64,000 nt of DNA, taken from Phyllobacterium brassicacearum. Its GTDB lineage: Bacteria; Pseudomonadota; Alphaproteobacteria; Rhizobiales; Rhizobiaceae. Each line of letters opens with the position of its first letter. Position 1 is the stretch's first letter. The notes under the pieces were generated by a model. The model was not told where the DNA came from and searched no databases. It was given only the letters and a program-made list of their open reading frames with translations. Shown here one piece after another: positions 36,103 to 44,748 of this stretch. Position numbers and translations under genes: made by a program. Where the stretch lies: NCBI RefSeq assembly GCF_003010955.1, contig NZ_PGGO01000002.1:310001-374000 (forward strand), written 5' to 3'.

Positions 36103-36933
36103 ATGAAGAAGCATCTCGCAATACTCACGCTCACATGCCTCGCAGCGACCGCCGTCCACGCTCAAGGTTTGCCGGAACGAATAAAGACGGCAGGTAAGGT
36201 CACTGTTGCCAATCAGCCGAACTATCCGCCTATGGAATACAAGGATCCGGCCACGAATACGCTCACCGGCGTTGATATTGACCTTGGCCTTGCTCTTGCC
36301 AAGCAGCTCGGAACAACGGTCGAATGGGCCGATATCGGTTTCGAGCAGATGATTTCATCTCTTACCACCGGCCGTGTCGATTTGATTCATAGTGGCATGA
36401 GCGATCTGCCCAAGCGCCGCGATACACTTGACTTCGTCGACTATATGAAGTCGGGAGCCCAGTTCTACACCTCATTCGCCCGCAAGGACGAATTCAAGAC
36501 GCTTGCCGATTTCTGCGGCAAGACGATCGGCATGAGCCGGCGCACGTCCTTCCCCGATGAAACCGCCAAGTGGAGCGCCGCCAATTGCGAGGCCGCTGGC
36601 AAGCCGGCGATCGTCGTCGTGGGAACCGAAGGTTCCGCGGATGCCCGTGCCCAGCTCAAGCAAGGGCGCCTCGACGCAGCTGTACAAGGTTCAGAAACGC
36701 TTCCCTACCTGATGACGTTGGAAAAGGATACGTACGCTGTTATCGGCGAGCCCTTCACTGCCGTCTATCAGGGCATCGCTTTTGCAAAGAAGGACACGGA
36801 GTTGCGCGATGCCTATGCCACCGCATTGCAAGCGCTGATGGCATCTGGCGAATACAAGGCAATCTTCGCCAGGTACGGCCTCGAGGGCACGTTGTTGGAC
36901 GGCATCTACATCAACGGTGAAGCTGTGAAGTAG
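36103..36933 (+). CDS. Amino-acid ABC transporter periplasmic binding protein (family 3)
   Basis: This 276-residue protein has a signal peptide (MKKHLAILTLTCLAATAVHA) and a solute-binding family 3 fold: the VANQPNYPPMEY opening strand, GVDIDLGLALAKQLG, then G-F-E-Q-M-I-S-S-L-T-T-G-R-V-D. Three cysteines in the mature part include a pair (F-C-G-K, N-C-E-A) that could form a disulfide. It delivers an amino-acid-like ligand to the permease; context suggests an N-substituted aspartate or related polycarboxylate. GGGG lies about 6 bases before the ATG. A stem-loop follows the stop. Confidence 0.92.
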   Translation: MKKHLAILTLTCLAATAVHAQGLPERIKTAGKVTVANQPNYPPMEYKDPATNTLTGVDIDLGLALAKQLGTTVEWADIGFEQMISSLTTGRVDLIHSGMSDLPKRRDTLDFVDYMKSGAQFYTSFARKDEFKTLADFCGKTIGMSRRTSFPDETAKWSAANCEAAGKPAIVVVGTEGSADARAQLKQGRLDAAVQGSETLPYLMTLEKDTYAVIGEPFTAVYQGIAFAKKDTELRDAYATALQALMASGEYKAIFARYGLEGTLLDGIYINGEAVK

Positions 36934-36947
36934 CGTAAATCATCGCT

Positions 36948-36972
36948 ATCCCGGCGGCCGTGTCGCCGGGAT
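36948..36972 (+). other. Stem-loop after the amino-acid binding-protein gene
   Basis: ATCCCGGCG (36948-36956) and CGCCGGGAT (36964-36972) form a perfect 9-base GC-rich stem with a 7-base loop, 14 bases after the stop and 37 bases before the MmgE/PrpD gene. There is no T-run, so it is probably an attenuating or stabilising hairpin inside the operon. Confidence 0.7.
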
Positions 36973-37009
36973 CGTCGCTTCGTTCCTTCCCCGCAAAAAA
37001 GATCGTTCC

Positions 37010-38404
37010 ATGTACATTGCCAAGACACACGATACGCCGATCGAACGCCTTGCAGCCTTTGTTGCAGGCCTTCGTTTTGAAGACATTCCAACGGATATCG
37101 TTGCCAAGGCGAAAATCCACATCGCGGATACAATGGGAGCGGCACTAGCCGGAGCGCGGTCGACGGAGTTCGGTCTGGCGCGCAAAATTGCGGGTCGAAA
37201 AGGCGAAACCCGTCTCTGGGGCACGCAAGCCTTTGCGCCCGCGCGAGACGCGGCGCTGGTCAATGGTGTTGCGGCCCACGCTTTTGAACTCGACGATGCT
37301 GGCGGGTGCGATCATTCGGGTGCGGTGGTCATGCCCGCCGTTTTGGCGGCCGTGTCCAGATCGGAACAGGCAGTCAGCGGCCAGCAGCTGATCGCAAGCG
37401 TCGTCGCTGGTTACGATGTCGGGCGCCGCATACTCGAAGCTGCTGGCGGATATGACAGCCATAATAGTCTTGGTTGGCATTCTACAGGCACCTGCGGCAC
37501 GCTGGCCGCAGCGGCTGCCGTGGCGAATCTGCAAGGTCTGCCAGGCCAGGGATGCCTTGATGCCATGACGCTGGCGACAAGTTTTTCTTCGGGGTTGTGG
37601 GCGTTCATCCACGATGGCTCCCAAGCCAAGAAAATTCACGCCGGGCGTGCCGCGGAGGGTGGATTGTTGGCCGCCACGCTGGCCGCTGAAGGATTTGCAG
37701 GCCCGTCGAGGGTGTTTGATAATGTCTGGGGTGGCTTTTTCCGCTCTTTCAACAAATCATCGGGCGAGCCGGAACAGCTTTCGGCGGCGCTCGGGGAGAG
37801 CTGGAAAGTCGACCGGGCCGTGTTGAAGCCATACGCCTCCTGCCGTGGCGCTCACTCGGCCGTCGATGCCCTGGAAGATCTGCTCCACGAAACGGAACGA
37901 CGGCCTGATGAGATCGTATCCATGCATTTGCAGCTGAGCGAAATGCTGATGGGCATGTGTGGTCACAAAGCCAGCAGTTCCATGGCGGGAACACAGATGA
38001 GTCTACCATACGCAATCGCCGCCCGTTGTGTTTTCGGTACTGCCGGACTCGACGCTTATTCCGCTCACCGCCGGTCGGATCCGCGGATCGGGGCTGTCAT
38101 GCAACAGATGGAGCTTGAAGTCGACCGGGCCATGCAGCCACTCGACGAACCGGTCCTGACGCTGACATTTTCTGACGGATCCCGTGCCTCACGCATGGTC
38201 CCGCGTGCGACCGGTTCATCTGAGCGGCCAATGCAGCGCGCGGCAATCGACGACAAGTTCCGCTACCTTGCCGGCATGAGCCTGGAGGACAGTCAGGTGT
38301 CAAACCTATTTGATATGCTCGATAAGCTTGAACATCTCAATGATTGCCGCCGGTTCGAGACACTGCTTGCCGGTAACGCCGACAACCGGCCAACCTTCTG
38401 CTGA
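37010..38404 (+). CDS. MmgE/PrpD-family protein, probable iminodisuccinate-type epimerase or dehydratase
   Basis: This 464-residue member of the MmgE/PrpD superfamily (2-methylcitrate dehydratase, cis-aconitate decarboxylase, iminodisuccinate epimerase) shows the helical-domain blocks typical of the family: AHAFELDDAG, the HSGAVVMPAVLA segment, HSTGTCGTLAAAAAVANLQG, K-I-H-A-G-R-A-A-E-G-G and KPYASCRGAHSAVDA. Iminodisuccinate epimerase of Agrobacterium belongs here and works with a C-N lyase on stereoisomers of iminodisuccinate. Because a fumarate-releasing C-N lyase and an amino-acid importer are in the same operon, an epimerase role is the most attractive reading, although propionate-type dehydratases share the fold. 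It starts 76 bases after the binding-protein gene. Confidence 0.85.
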   Translation: MYIAKTHDTPIERLAAFVAGLRFEDIPTDIVAKAKIHIADTMGAALAGARSTEFGLARKIAGRKGETRLWGTQAFAPARDAALVNGVAAHAFELDDAGGCDHSGAVVMPAVLAAVSRSEQAVSGQQLIASVVAGYDVGRRILEAAGGYDSHNSLGWHSTGTCGTLAAAAAVANLQGLPGQGCLDAMTLATSFSSGLWAFIHDGSQAKKIHAGRAAEGGLLAATLAAEGFAGPSRVFDNVWGGFFRSFNKSSGEPEQLSAALGESWKVDRAVLKPYASCRGAHSAVDALEDLLHETERRPDEIVSMHLQLSEMLMGMCGHKASSSMAGTQMSLPYAIAARCVFGTAGLDAYSAHRRSDPRIGAVMQQMELEVDRAMQPLDEPVLTLTFSDGSRASRMVPRATGSSERPMQRAAIDDKFRYLAGMSLEDSQVSNLFDMLDKLEHLNDCRRFETLLAGNADNRPTFC

Positions 38405-38415
38405 AGGATTCTAGC

Positions 38416-39291
38416 ATGACTTATGATCTTTCTCCGCGCCCTCTGAATCCAGCGTTTGAGGCGCCGCCGATCACATGGCCAAACGGCGCGAAAAGCGCGC
38501 TTTTCATTGGCTTTGACGTTGACGCGGAAACCGCGTGGATTGGCAACAATCCGTCGAACATCGACCGCATGGTTACAACGTCGCATGGCGGCTACGACGC
38601 ACGCGTCGGCATTGCCAAAATACTCGAACTCATGAAGGAATTGGGCCTCAAGGCAACGTTCTTCGTTCCGGGCTGGACCGCGCTGGCACATCCGGCTGCA
38701 TGTGAACCCATCGTGCAGGCGGGTCATGAGATCGGCCATCATGGCTATCTGCATAAGATGCCAGACCGGGAAAAGCTTGAAGATGCATTTGAGGAAATAG
38801 ATCGGGGGTTCGAAGCCCTGGAACAGGCTCTGGGCGTCACGCCGATTGGCTATCGCGCGCCGTCGGGCGAAAATTTCCCAGAACTTCTTGCTTACCTGGC
38901 GAAGTCGGGCGTCCGTTACTCGAGTTCGTTTCGGGACGACATACTGCCATACCGTCATAGGCTCGCGGACGGCAGGCCCGGACTGGTGGAAATCCCGGTC
39001 AATTTTGCTTTCGATGACTGGAACTTCGGCATGTCAAGCAGGACGAGTCCACGCCCGCTGTTCGGACGCGACGCAGTCCTTCCGTTATGGATCGATGAGT
39101 TTGAAGCCACGCATGCCTGGGGCGGAATAACAACACTTGTCCTGCACCCGCAAGTCTCAGGGAGGCCAATGCGTTGGCACATCCTGAGGGAATTTCTGCT
39201 GCACGTTCAGGCAAAGGGCGACGTCTGGATCGCGACTGGCGCCGAAATTACCGGTCATTTTGAACATCTCGAAGGTGATCAGGATAGGTGA
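38416..39291 (+). CDS. Polysaccharide deacetylase (CE4)-family hydrolase, cyclic-imidase/PuuE-like
   Basis: This 291-residue NodB-homology-fold hydrolase has likely metal ligands Asp34/Asp36 (GFDVDAETAW) and His109/His113 in GHHGYLHK, and the YRAPSGENFPELL block follows. It has no signal peptide, so it is cytoplasmic, which argues against a cell-wall substrate. Its length and motifs fit the branch that includes cyclic imide hydrolase and HpPgdA. It is the last gene of the lyase operon, 11 bases after the MmgE/PrpD gene, so it may open a cyclic imide or amide form of the imported compound. This role is inferred. Confidence 0.82.
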   Translation: MTYDLSPRPLNPAFEAPPITWPNGAKSALFIGFDVDAETAWIGNNPSNIDRMVTTSHGGYDARVGIAKILELMKELGLKATFFVPGWTALAHPAACEPIVQAGHEIGHHGYLHKMPDREKLEDAFEEIDRGFEALEQALGVTPIGYRAPSGENFPELLAYLAKSGVRYSSSFRDDILPYRHRLADGRPGLVEIPVNFAFDDWNFGMSSRTSPRPLFGRDAVLPLWIDEFEATHAWGGITTLVLHPQVSGRPMRWHILREFLLHVQAKGDVWIATGAEITGHFEHLEGDQDR

Positions 39292-39531
39292 GTGCTACCA
39301 GCCAAGCAATTTGTTCGCCAAAAGTAGCCATTTCCCGGTGAAGACAAGAGCAGTCGACATGATGACCGCCTTGAGCGGAATTGAACCGCACCCGACTACC
39401 TCGCTCGTCGCGCCGACAATCGCGAGACCGGGTCACGCGAGTTTGGTGAGCCTGAACTCAGATGTGACCAGTAAACGAACATAGCCGCTATGATCAACGA
39501 GCGTGCACAGCGTGAGCGGCAGTGTCGCCAG

Positions 39532-39560
39532 TTGACCTCCAAAACGTTTTGGAGAATTAT
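39532..39560 (+). promoter_or_regulatory. Promoter with LacI-type operator upstream of the glycoside operon
   Basis: CTCCAAAACGTTTTGGAG (39537-39554) is a perfect 18-base palindrome with a central CG, the usual form of LacI/GalR-family operators. It lies between a -35-like TTGACC (39532-39537) and a -10-like AATTAT (39555-39560), 17 bases apart, 24 bases before the LacI-family gene. Binding there would block transcription of the regulator and of the ABC genes behind it. Confidence 0.65.
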
Positions 39561-39583
39561 GCAAGCGCACTCCGGGAGGAAGT

Positions 39584-40618
39584 ATGTCCAACTTGAGACA
39601 GCTTGCGCAATCGCTTGGCCTATCAATTACGACCGTTTCACGGGCGCTGGATGGCTATTCCGATGTCTCGGCCAAGACACGCCAGAGGGTTGTGGATGCT
39701 GCGGCCCGCGCGGGATATCAACCCAATGCCTCGGCCCGGCGCCTTCGTCGTCGACGTGCGGAACTTGTTGCCGTGACGCTTCCCGCAGCACCCGGTCATA
39801 TCGGCCCGCCTCACTTTCTCGATATTCTGTCAGCATGTGCCGAACAACTCGCGCTATCAGGCCTCAATCTGGTCATCGCGCCTGTTCCCCGCGGCCAAAG
39901 TGAACTGGAAATGTGCCGACGCTTTGTCAGTGGGCAGCGCGTCGACGCAATGCTTCTCGTACGTACCAAACGCCGTGATGAACGAGTCGAACTTCTTCAG
40001 TCGTGCGGCATTCCTTTTGTCACGCATGGGCGCACGGAATCGGCGCAACCGCACGCTTTTCTTGATGGGGACGGTTTTTCCGGCTTCCGCGATGCAACCG
40101 AGCGTTTCATTGCTGATGGCCATACCCTTATTGGCCATATCGCCGGACCACAGGAATTTTCATTCGCCCATCATCGACGACTGGGTTGGGAAGATGCACT
40201 GAACCGATTCAAGCTGACATCCGAACTCATAGTCGAGGGCGACCCCACCGAACACGGCGGATACGCTGCAGCCAAAGCGCTGATGAGCGCAACGATCAAG
40301 CCGACGGCAATCCTGTGTGCAACCGATGAAATGGCCGTCGGTGCATTGCGTGCATTGAGGGAGGTTCCAGACGGAAACCTGGTCAGCATTGTTGGTCATG
40401 ATGATCTGCCTATGAGCGCATTCACTGATCCACCGCTTTCGACCATGCGAATGAATGGTGAGGATATCGGCGTACGCATCGCAACCCTGCTGCTGCGAGC
40501 AATCAATGGTGAAGCACCTGAATTGCTGCAGGAGATCCACCCTCTCGAATTTTTGCCACGTGCCAGCCATCACCGATCACAACAACTGGCTGTCAACGAC
40601 GCCGATACTTACGAATGA
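39584..40618 (+). CDS. LacI-family transcriptional regulator
   Basis: This 344-residue regulator has an N-terminal LacI helix-turn-helix and hinge (residues 1-60: LRQLAQSLGLSITTVSRALDG, then a hinge ending NASARRLR) and a sugar-binding domain of the periplasmic-binding fold ending in IVGHDDLPMSAFTDPPLST. GGGAGG lies before the ATG. It begins the operon of a sugar ABC importer and a GH63-type hydrolase, 15 bases before the binding-protein gene, with a perfect operator palindrome upstream. It is likely autoregulated and induced by the imported glycoside. Confidence 0.93.
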   Translation: MSNLRQLAQSLGLSITTVSRALDGYSDVSAKTRQRVVDAAARAGYQPNASARRLRRRRAELVAVTLPAAPGHIGPPHFLDILSACAEQLALSGLNLVIAPVPRGQSELEMCRRFVSGQRVDAMLLVRTKRRDERVELLQSCGIPFVTHGRTESAQPHAFLDGDGFSGFRDATERFIADGHTLIGHIAGPQEFSFAHHRRLGWEDALNRFKLTSELIVEGDPTEHGGYAAAKALMSATIKPTAILCATDEMAVGALRALREVPDGNLVSIVGHDDLPMSAFTDPPLSTMRMNGEDIGVRIATLLLRAINGEAPELLQEIHPLEFLPRASHHRSQQLAVNDADTYE

Positions 40619-40633
40619 AATGGAGGAGATGCA

Positions 40634-41911
40634 ATGAAACGATCCCTGTTCATCGGGCTATTGACAGCCTCGAGCCTTTTCGCGGGTACGTTGGCCCGAG
40701 CGGAGACGATTTTTCTCTCAACTCAGCTACGCCCCATCGAAGAAGCGACCGCTGTGCGCAATGTCATCCTTAAGGACCTTCCTGCGCCCGTCGAGTATGT
40801 CGTCGAGGAGCCGCCGCAATTTGCCGTGCGCATGGAAGCGGAACGCCAGGCCGGCAAACATACAATCAGCTTGGTTGGCGCACTTCACGGCGAACTGTCA
40901 CCGATCGCGGCAAAAGACGGCTTTGTTCCGCTCGATGATCTTGCCGAAAAGCTGCAAGGCAAGGGTATGCCCAAGGCGCTTCTCGATCTCGGCAAGCTTG
41001 GAAAGGACAAGCAGCAATATATCCCGTGGATGCAGGCAACCTATGTGATGGCCGCCAACAAACAGGCGCTGCAATACCTGCCGCAAGGCGCTGATATCGA
41101 CAAGCTCACCTACGATCAGCTGATTGAATGGGGTCGCAAGATGCAGGAAGAGACCGGTCAGCCGCGCATTGGTTTCCCTGCCGGGCCAAAGGGGCTGATG
41201 GCCCGTTACTTCCAGGGTTACTTTTATCCATCTTTCACCGGCGGTGTCGTGCGTCCCTTCAAGTCGCTGGATGCCGCAAAGGGCTGGGAAAGTTTCAAGC
41301 AACTTTGGGCTGTCGTCAATCCGAACTCAACTAATTACAATTTCATGCAGGAACCGCTGTTGGCCGATGAAGTCTGGGTGGCATGGGATCACATTGCGCG
41401 GCTGAAGGAAGCAGTTACCGCGCAACCCGATCAGTATGTCATCTTTCCAGCGCCAGCAGGTCCAAAGGGCCGTGGCTACATGCCGGTCGTGGCGGGCCTT
41501 GCCATCCCGCAAGGAGCACCTGACGAACCCGGGGCCAAGACCGTAATCGAACATCTGACCAGGCCGGAGACCCAAATTCTCACCGCACAGAATGTCGGTT
41601 TCTTCCCGACTGTCGACGCAAAACTTCCTAGCGATATCGACCCTGGAATTGCCATGCTTGCGGCCGGTGTGGATGCCACGCAGCATGCACAGGACGCGGT
41701 CATCTCGCTGCTGCCTGTCGGCCTCGGTGACCGCGGCGGCGAATTCAACAAGGTCTATATGGATACATTTCAGCGCGTCGTCATACGTGGCGAGCCGGTT
41801 GCTGACGTTTTGAACGAACAAGCGGCCGCTTTGAGCAAACTGATGGGCGATGCGAAAGCGCCTTGCTGGGCACCGGATGCAGCGAGCCAAGGCGCCTGCC
41901 CCGTCGAGTAA
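40634..41911 (+). CDS. ABC transporter sugar-binding protein (family 1)
   Basis: This 425-residue MalE-type periplasmic receptor has a signal peptide (MKRSLFIGLLTASSLF, ending ARA before ETIFLS). The mature part has WMQATYVMAANKQAL and WVAWDHIARLKEA segments typical of the fold, and two cysteines close to the C-terminus (P-C-W-A and G-A-C-P). GGAGGAG is 5 bases before the ATG. It serves the two permeases and ATPase encoded after it. The GH63-type hydrolase at the end of the operon suggests a glucosyl- or mannosyl-glycerate-like ligand. Confidence 0.9.
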   Translation: MKRSLFIGLLTASSLFAGTLARAETIFLSTQLRPIEEATAVRNVILKDLPAPVEYVVEEPPQFAVRMEAERQAGKHTISLVGALHGELSPIAAKDGFVPLDDLAEKLQGKGMPKALLDLGKLGKDKQQYIPWMQATYVMAANKQALQYLPQGADIDKLTYDQLIEWGRKMQEETGQPRIGFPAGPKGLMARYFQGYFYPSFTGGVVRPFKSLDAAKGWESFKQLWAVVNPNSTNYNFMQEPLLADEVWVAWDHIARLKEAVTAQPDQYVIFPAPAGPKGRGYMPVVAGLAIPQGAPDEPGAKTVIEHLTRPETQILTAQNVGFFPTVDAKLPSDIDPGIAMLAAGVDATQHAQDAVISLLPVGLGDRGGEFNKVYMDTFQRVVIRGEPVADVLNEQAAALSKLMGDAKAPCWAPDAASQGACPVE

Positions 41912-41926
41912 TACGGTCAACAGATT

Positions 41927-41950
41927 GGTCCCAGGAGTGATCCCGGGACT
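41927..41950 (+). other. Weak stem-loop after the sugar-binding-protein gene
   Basis: GTCCC (41928-41932) and GGGAC (41945-41949), extended by a G-T pair, form a short stem 16 bases after the binding-protein stop and 24 bases before the first permease gene. It is weaker than the hairpins in the other transporter operons of this window. Confidence 0.45.
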
Positions 41951-41973
41951 GACCCGAACTCCGGACGACGCCA

Positions 41974-42828
41974 ATGCAGAACATTAAAAAAACGTGGATA
42001 CCCTATCTACTGATCGCTCCCTCAGTGATCTTCCTTGCGTTGCTGTTTCTGTTGCCGCTCATCCAGACCATCTGGCTTGCGGTTTCTGAAGGCGGCGCGC
42101 CATCGTTGGCTAATCTTCGGACCATGGCGGGGGATCTGAATTTCCGTCTTGCCATCCGCAACACATTCCTGCTGGCGCTTGCCGTCGTCCCAGTTCAGAT
42201 CGTCATCGCGCTGGCCATGGGATCTATGGTGGCCAAGGTCGACGGTGGCCGTGAGACGATCCTCTGGGTTTGGACCATCCCGCTTGGCATCTCCGATTTG
42301 GCAGCTGGCCTCCTCTGGCTGTCGATCCTGCAGAATAGCGGCTATCTTAACAGTCTGCTCTTCAGCTTTGGACTAATTGAACGGCAAGCGAACTGGTTAT
42401 CCTATCAGACGCCGATCGCCTTGTTCTTCGCCATTGCTGTCGCTGAAATCTGGCGCGGCACTGCCATCGTGATGGTCATTATCGTTGCCGGCCTCAACCA
42501 GGTTCCGAAGGAATTTCGCGAGGCTGCCGAAGTGTTCGGTGCCGGACCCTGGACCCGCTTCTTTCGCATCACCTTGCCCTTGATAAAGCCGGCATTGCAA
42601 TCAGCATTGATCCTGCGCACCGTCCTCGCCTTTGAGGTCTTCGCGGTGGTCTATGCGCTGGGCGGCACCAACATGCCTGTGCTCGTCGGCGAGGCCTATA
42701 CCTGGCAGAACCAAAATCAGAATTATGGAGTTGCGGCCGCCTATGCGGTGCTGATCATGGTCATCTCTTTGGCAGCAACGCTGGTCTATCTCAAGGCCGT
42801 CAGGGTCGATCCGGAGCGCTTGCCATGA
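41974..42828 (+). CDS. Sugar ABC transporter permease (MalF class)
   Basis: This 284-residue membrane protein has about six hydrophobic segments and the EAA loop EFREAAEVFGAGPWTRFFRITLP. It is the usual size for MalF-class permeases of rhizobial sugar importers that lack the large periplasmic loop. It overlaps the next permease gene by 4 bases (ATGA) and forms the channel with it. Confidence 0.91.
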   Translation: MQNIKKTWIPYLLIAPSVIFLALLFLLPLIQTIWLAVSEGGAPSLANLRTMAGDLNFRLAIRNTFLLALAVVPVQIVIALAMGSMVAKVDGGRETILWVWTIPLGISDLAAGLLWLSILQNSGYLNSLLFSFGLIERQANWLSYQTPIALFFAIAVAEIWRGTAIVMVIIVAGLNQVPKEFREAAEVFGAGPWTRFFRITLPLIKPALQSALILRTVLAFEVFAVVYALGGTNMPVLVGEAYTWQNQNQNYGVAAAYAVLIMVISLAATLVYLKAVRVDPERLP

Positions 42829-43655
42829 CTGCTGCACAGCCCTCGAACTTTGGCTCCGCCCGCAAAATGCTGCTGTGGAGCGGTATTGCCGCGCTCTGCG
42901 CCTGGGTTCTCGTTCCGATCTATTTGGTGGCGCTTGGTGCTTTTGGTGGCCGCTCCGGCGTCTATCAATGGCCCAAATCCATCCTGCCGACCGGTATTTC
43001 CCTTGAACCTTTCCTGCTCTTTTTGAGAACAGAGGGTGTTGCCGGCGCTTTTCTAAATTCGCTGGGGGCCGCCGCCGTGACCGTTGTCCTGTCCGTGCTC
43101 ATCGGCGCGCCGGCAGGGTATGCGTTGGCGCGTTATGACTTCAGGGGCAAGGACAGCTTCCGGCTGCTCGTACTCCTGACGCGCGCTTTTCCCCTGGCTA
43201 TCCTGGCTTTGCCGCTAACAGTCTCGTTTATCCGCATCGGACTCTATGACACGGTGATAGGTGTCGGACTGGTCCATACCATTCTGGCATTGCCATTTGC
43301 GGCTCTGGTTACGCAGGGTATTTTCATGGGCGTTCCGCGTGAACTGGAAGAGGCGGCCTGGGTATTCGGCTGTTCACGTCCGCAAGCCTTCTTCCGGATT
43401 GTCGCCCCGCTGGCTCTTCCCGGCCTTGCGGCAACGGCCGTCTTTGCCTTCGTCATCTCCTGGAACGAGGTTTTCGCGGCCTCCGTGCTGACCGTGCGCA
43501 ACCGAACGCTGACTGCCTACCTTTTGACTGTTCTCTCCGAAAGCCCGCTGCACTATCGATTTGCCGGTGGTCTCCTCCTGATCCTTCCCTCCGTCATCTT
43601 CATATTTGCGGTCCGACGCTACCTGTTCGCGATATGGGGCATTTCCAGCAAATAA
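42825..43655 (+). CDS. Sugar ABC transporter permease (MalG class)
   Basis: This 276-residue membrane protein has the MalG-class EAA loop LEEAAWVFGCSRPQAFFRIVAP and a C-terminal segment running to LFAIWGISSK. The ATG overlaps the preceding permease stop (ATGA). The stop is followed after 11 bases by the ATPase gene. It is the second half of the membrane channel. Confidence 0.91.
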   Translation: MTAAQPSNFGSARKMLLWSGIAALCAWVLVPIYLVALGAFGGRSGVYQWPKSILPTGISLEPFLLFLRTEGVAGAFLNSLGAAAVTVVLSVLIGAPAGYALARYDFRGKDSFRLLVLLTRAFPLAILALPLTVSFIRIGLYDTVIGVGLVHTILALPFAALVTQGIFMGVPRELEEAAWVFGCSRPQAFFRIVAPLALPGLAATAVFAFVISWNEVFAASVLTVRNRTLTAYLLTVLSESPLHYRFAGGLLLILPSVIFIFAVRRYLFAIWGISSK

Positions 43656-43666
43656 GGGGACCAACC

Positions 43667-44725
43667 ATGGCCAATATTGTCATTGACAAAATCAAGAAAA
43701 CATTCGGTAGCTTCGAGGCCCTGAAGGAAATCTCTCTGGAAGTAGGTGACGGCGAATTCGTCTCACTTCTCGGTCCCTCCGGCTGTGGCAAAACCACATT
43801 GCTGCGGATCATCGCCGGGCTGGAAACCGAAACATCCGGGCAAATCCTGATCGGCGGGACACCAGTGAACGGGCTTGCACCGAAGGACCGTGGTCTCGCT
43901 ATGGTCTTCCAGAACTATGCGGTTTTCCCGCACATGACCGTATTCGAGAACGTCGCCTTCGGACTGCGCATGAAAAAAGCAGATCAGAACCGTGTTAAAA
44001 GCCAAGTCGACAAGGCAGCAGCGCTCCTGCATATCGAACCCTACCTGGATCGTTATCCAAACAAGCTCTCTGGCGGTCAGCGGCAAAGGGTTGCAGTCGC
44101 GCGTGCCCTGGCCGTAGAGCCTAAAGTACTGCTGATGGATGAACCACTGTCGAACCTCGATGCACTCCTGCGGCTTGAAATGCGAACCGAGCTGAAAGCC
44201 GTACTGCAAGCTTCCGGTACCACGACGATCTATGTGACGCACGATCAGACGGAAGCCATGGGCCTCTCCGATCGTATCGCAGTCATGTACGATGGCCGGA
44301 TCGAACAGATTGGCGCGCCAGTCGATATTTACAGTCATCCCGCCAGCCGCTTTGTGGGCGGTTTCATGGGCAGTCCGCCGATGAACTTCATCCGCCTGCC
44401 GGTCACAAACGGCACTGTGAAGCTTGGCAATATGAACCATGCGGTGCCGGCCAGTGTTGAGCGTGAAATCGTACTCGGTCTTCGCGGCGAAAATGTCTCT
44501 CTGGCACCGCTTGCCGAAGGGTTGCGCCTGGACGTGCGCGTTGCGGAGCCAATGGGATCACACCTTTTGCTCACGGGGACAATCGCCAACCAGCCTGTCC
44601 GGGTTATCCTGCCACCGGGCGAATCCGTCAAGGCAGGCGAAGCTATAGGCTTGAAACTTGCGGCCGATCGGCTGACGTGGCTTTCGCCAGAGACCGGTCT
44701 CGCACTCAATCATCCTTCCAGATAA
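43667..44725 (+). CDS. Sugar ABC transporter ATP-binding protein (MalK class)
   Basis: This 352-residue ATPase has Walker A LLGPSGCGKTTLL, Q-loop FQNYAVFPHM, signature LSGGQRQRVAVARAL, Walker B VLLMDEPLSNLD, the H-D-Q-T-E-A switch region and a C-terminal regulatory domain (GSPPMNFIRLP, then LGLRGENVSL). The start at 43667 gives MANIVIDKIKKTFG; the open frame upstream lies in the permease gene. It ends 23 bases before the hydrolase gene. Confidence 0.93.
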   Translation: MANIVIDKIKKTFGSFEALKEISLEVGDGEFVSLLGPSGCGKTTLLRIIAGLETETSGQILIGGTPVNGLAPKDRGLAMVFQNYAVFPHMTVFENVAFGLRMKKADQNRVKSQVDKAAALLHIEPYLDRYPNKLSGGQRQRVAVARALAVEPKVLLMDEPLSNLDALLRLEMRTELKAVLQASGTTTIYVTHDQTEAMGLSDRIAVMYDGRIEQIGAPVDIYSHPASRFVGGFMGSPPMNFIRLPVTNGTVKLGNMNHAVPASVEREIVLGLRGENVSLAPLAEGLRLDVRVAEPMGSHLLLTGTIANQPVRVILPPGESVKAGEAIGLKLAADRLTWLSPETGLALNHPSR

Positions 44726-44748
44726 CGCTTTCTCCCAACAGGAACGAC

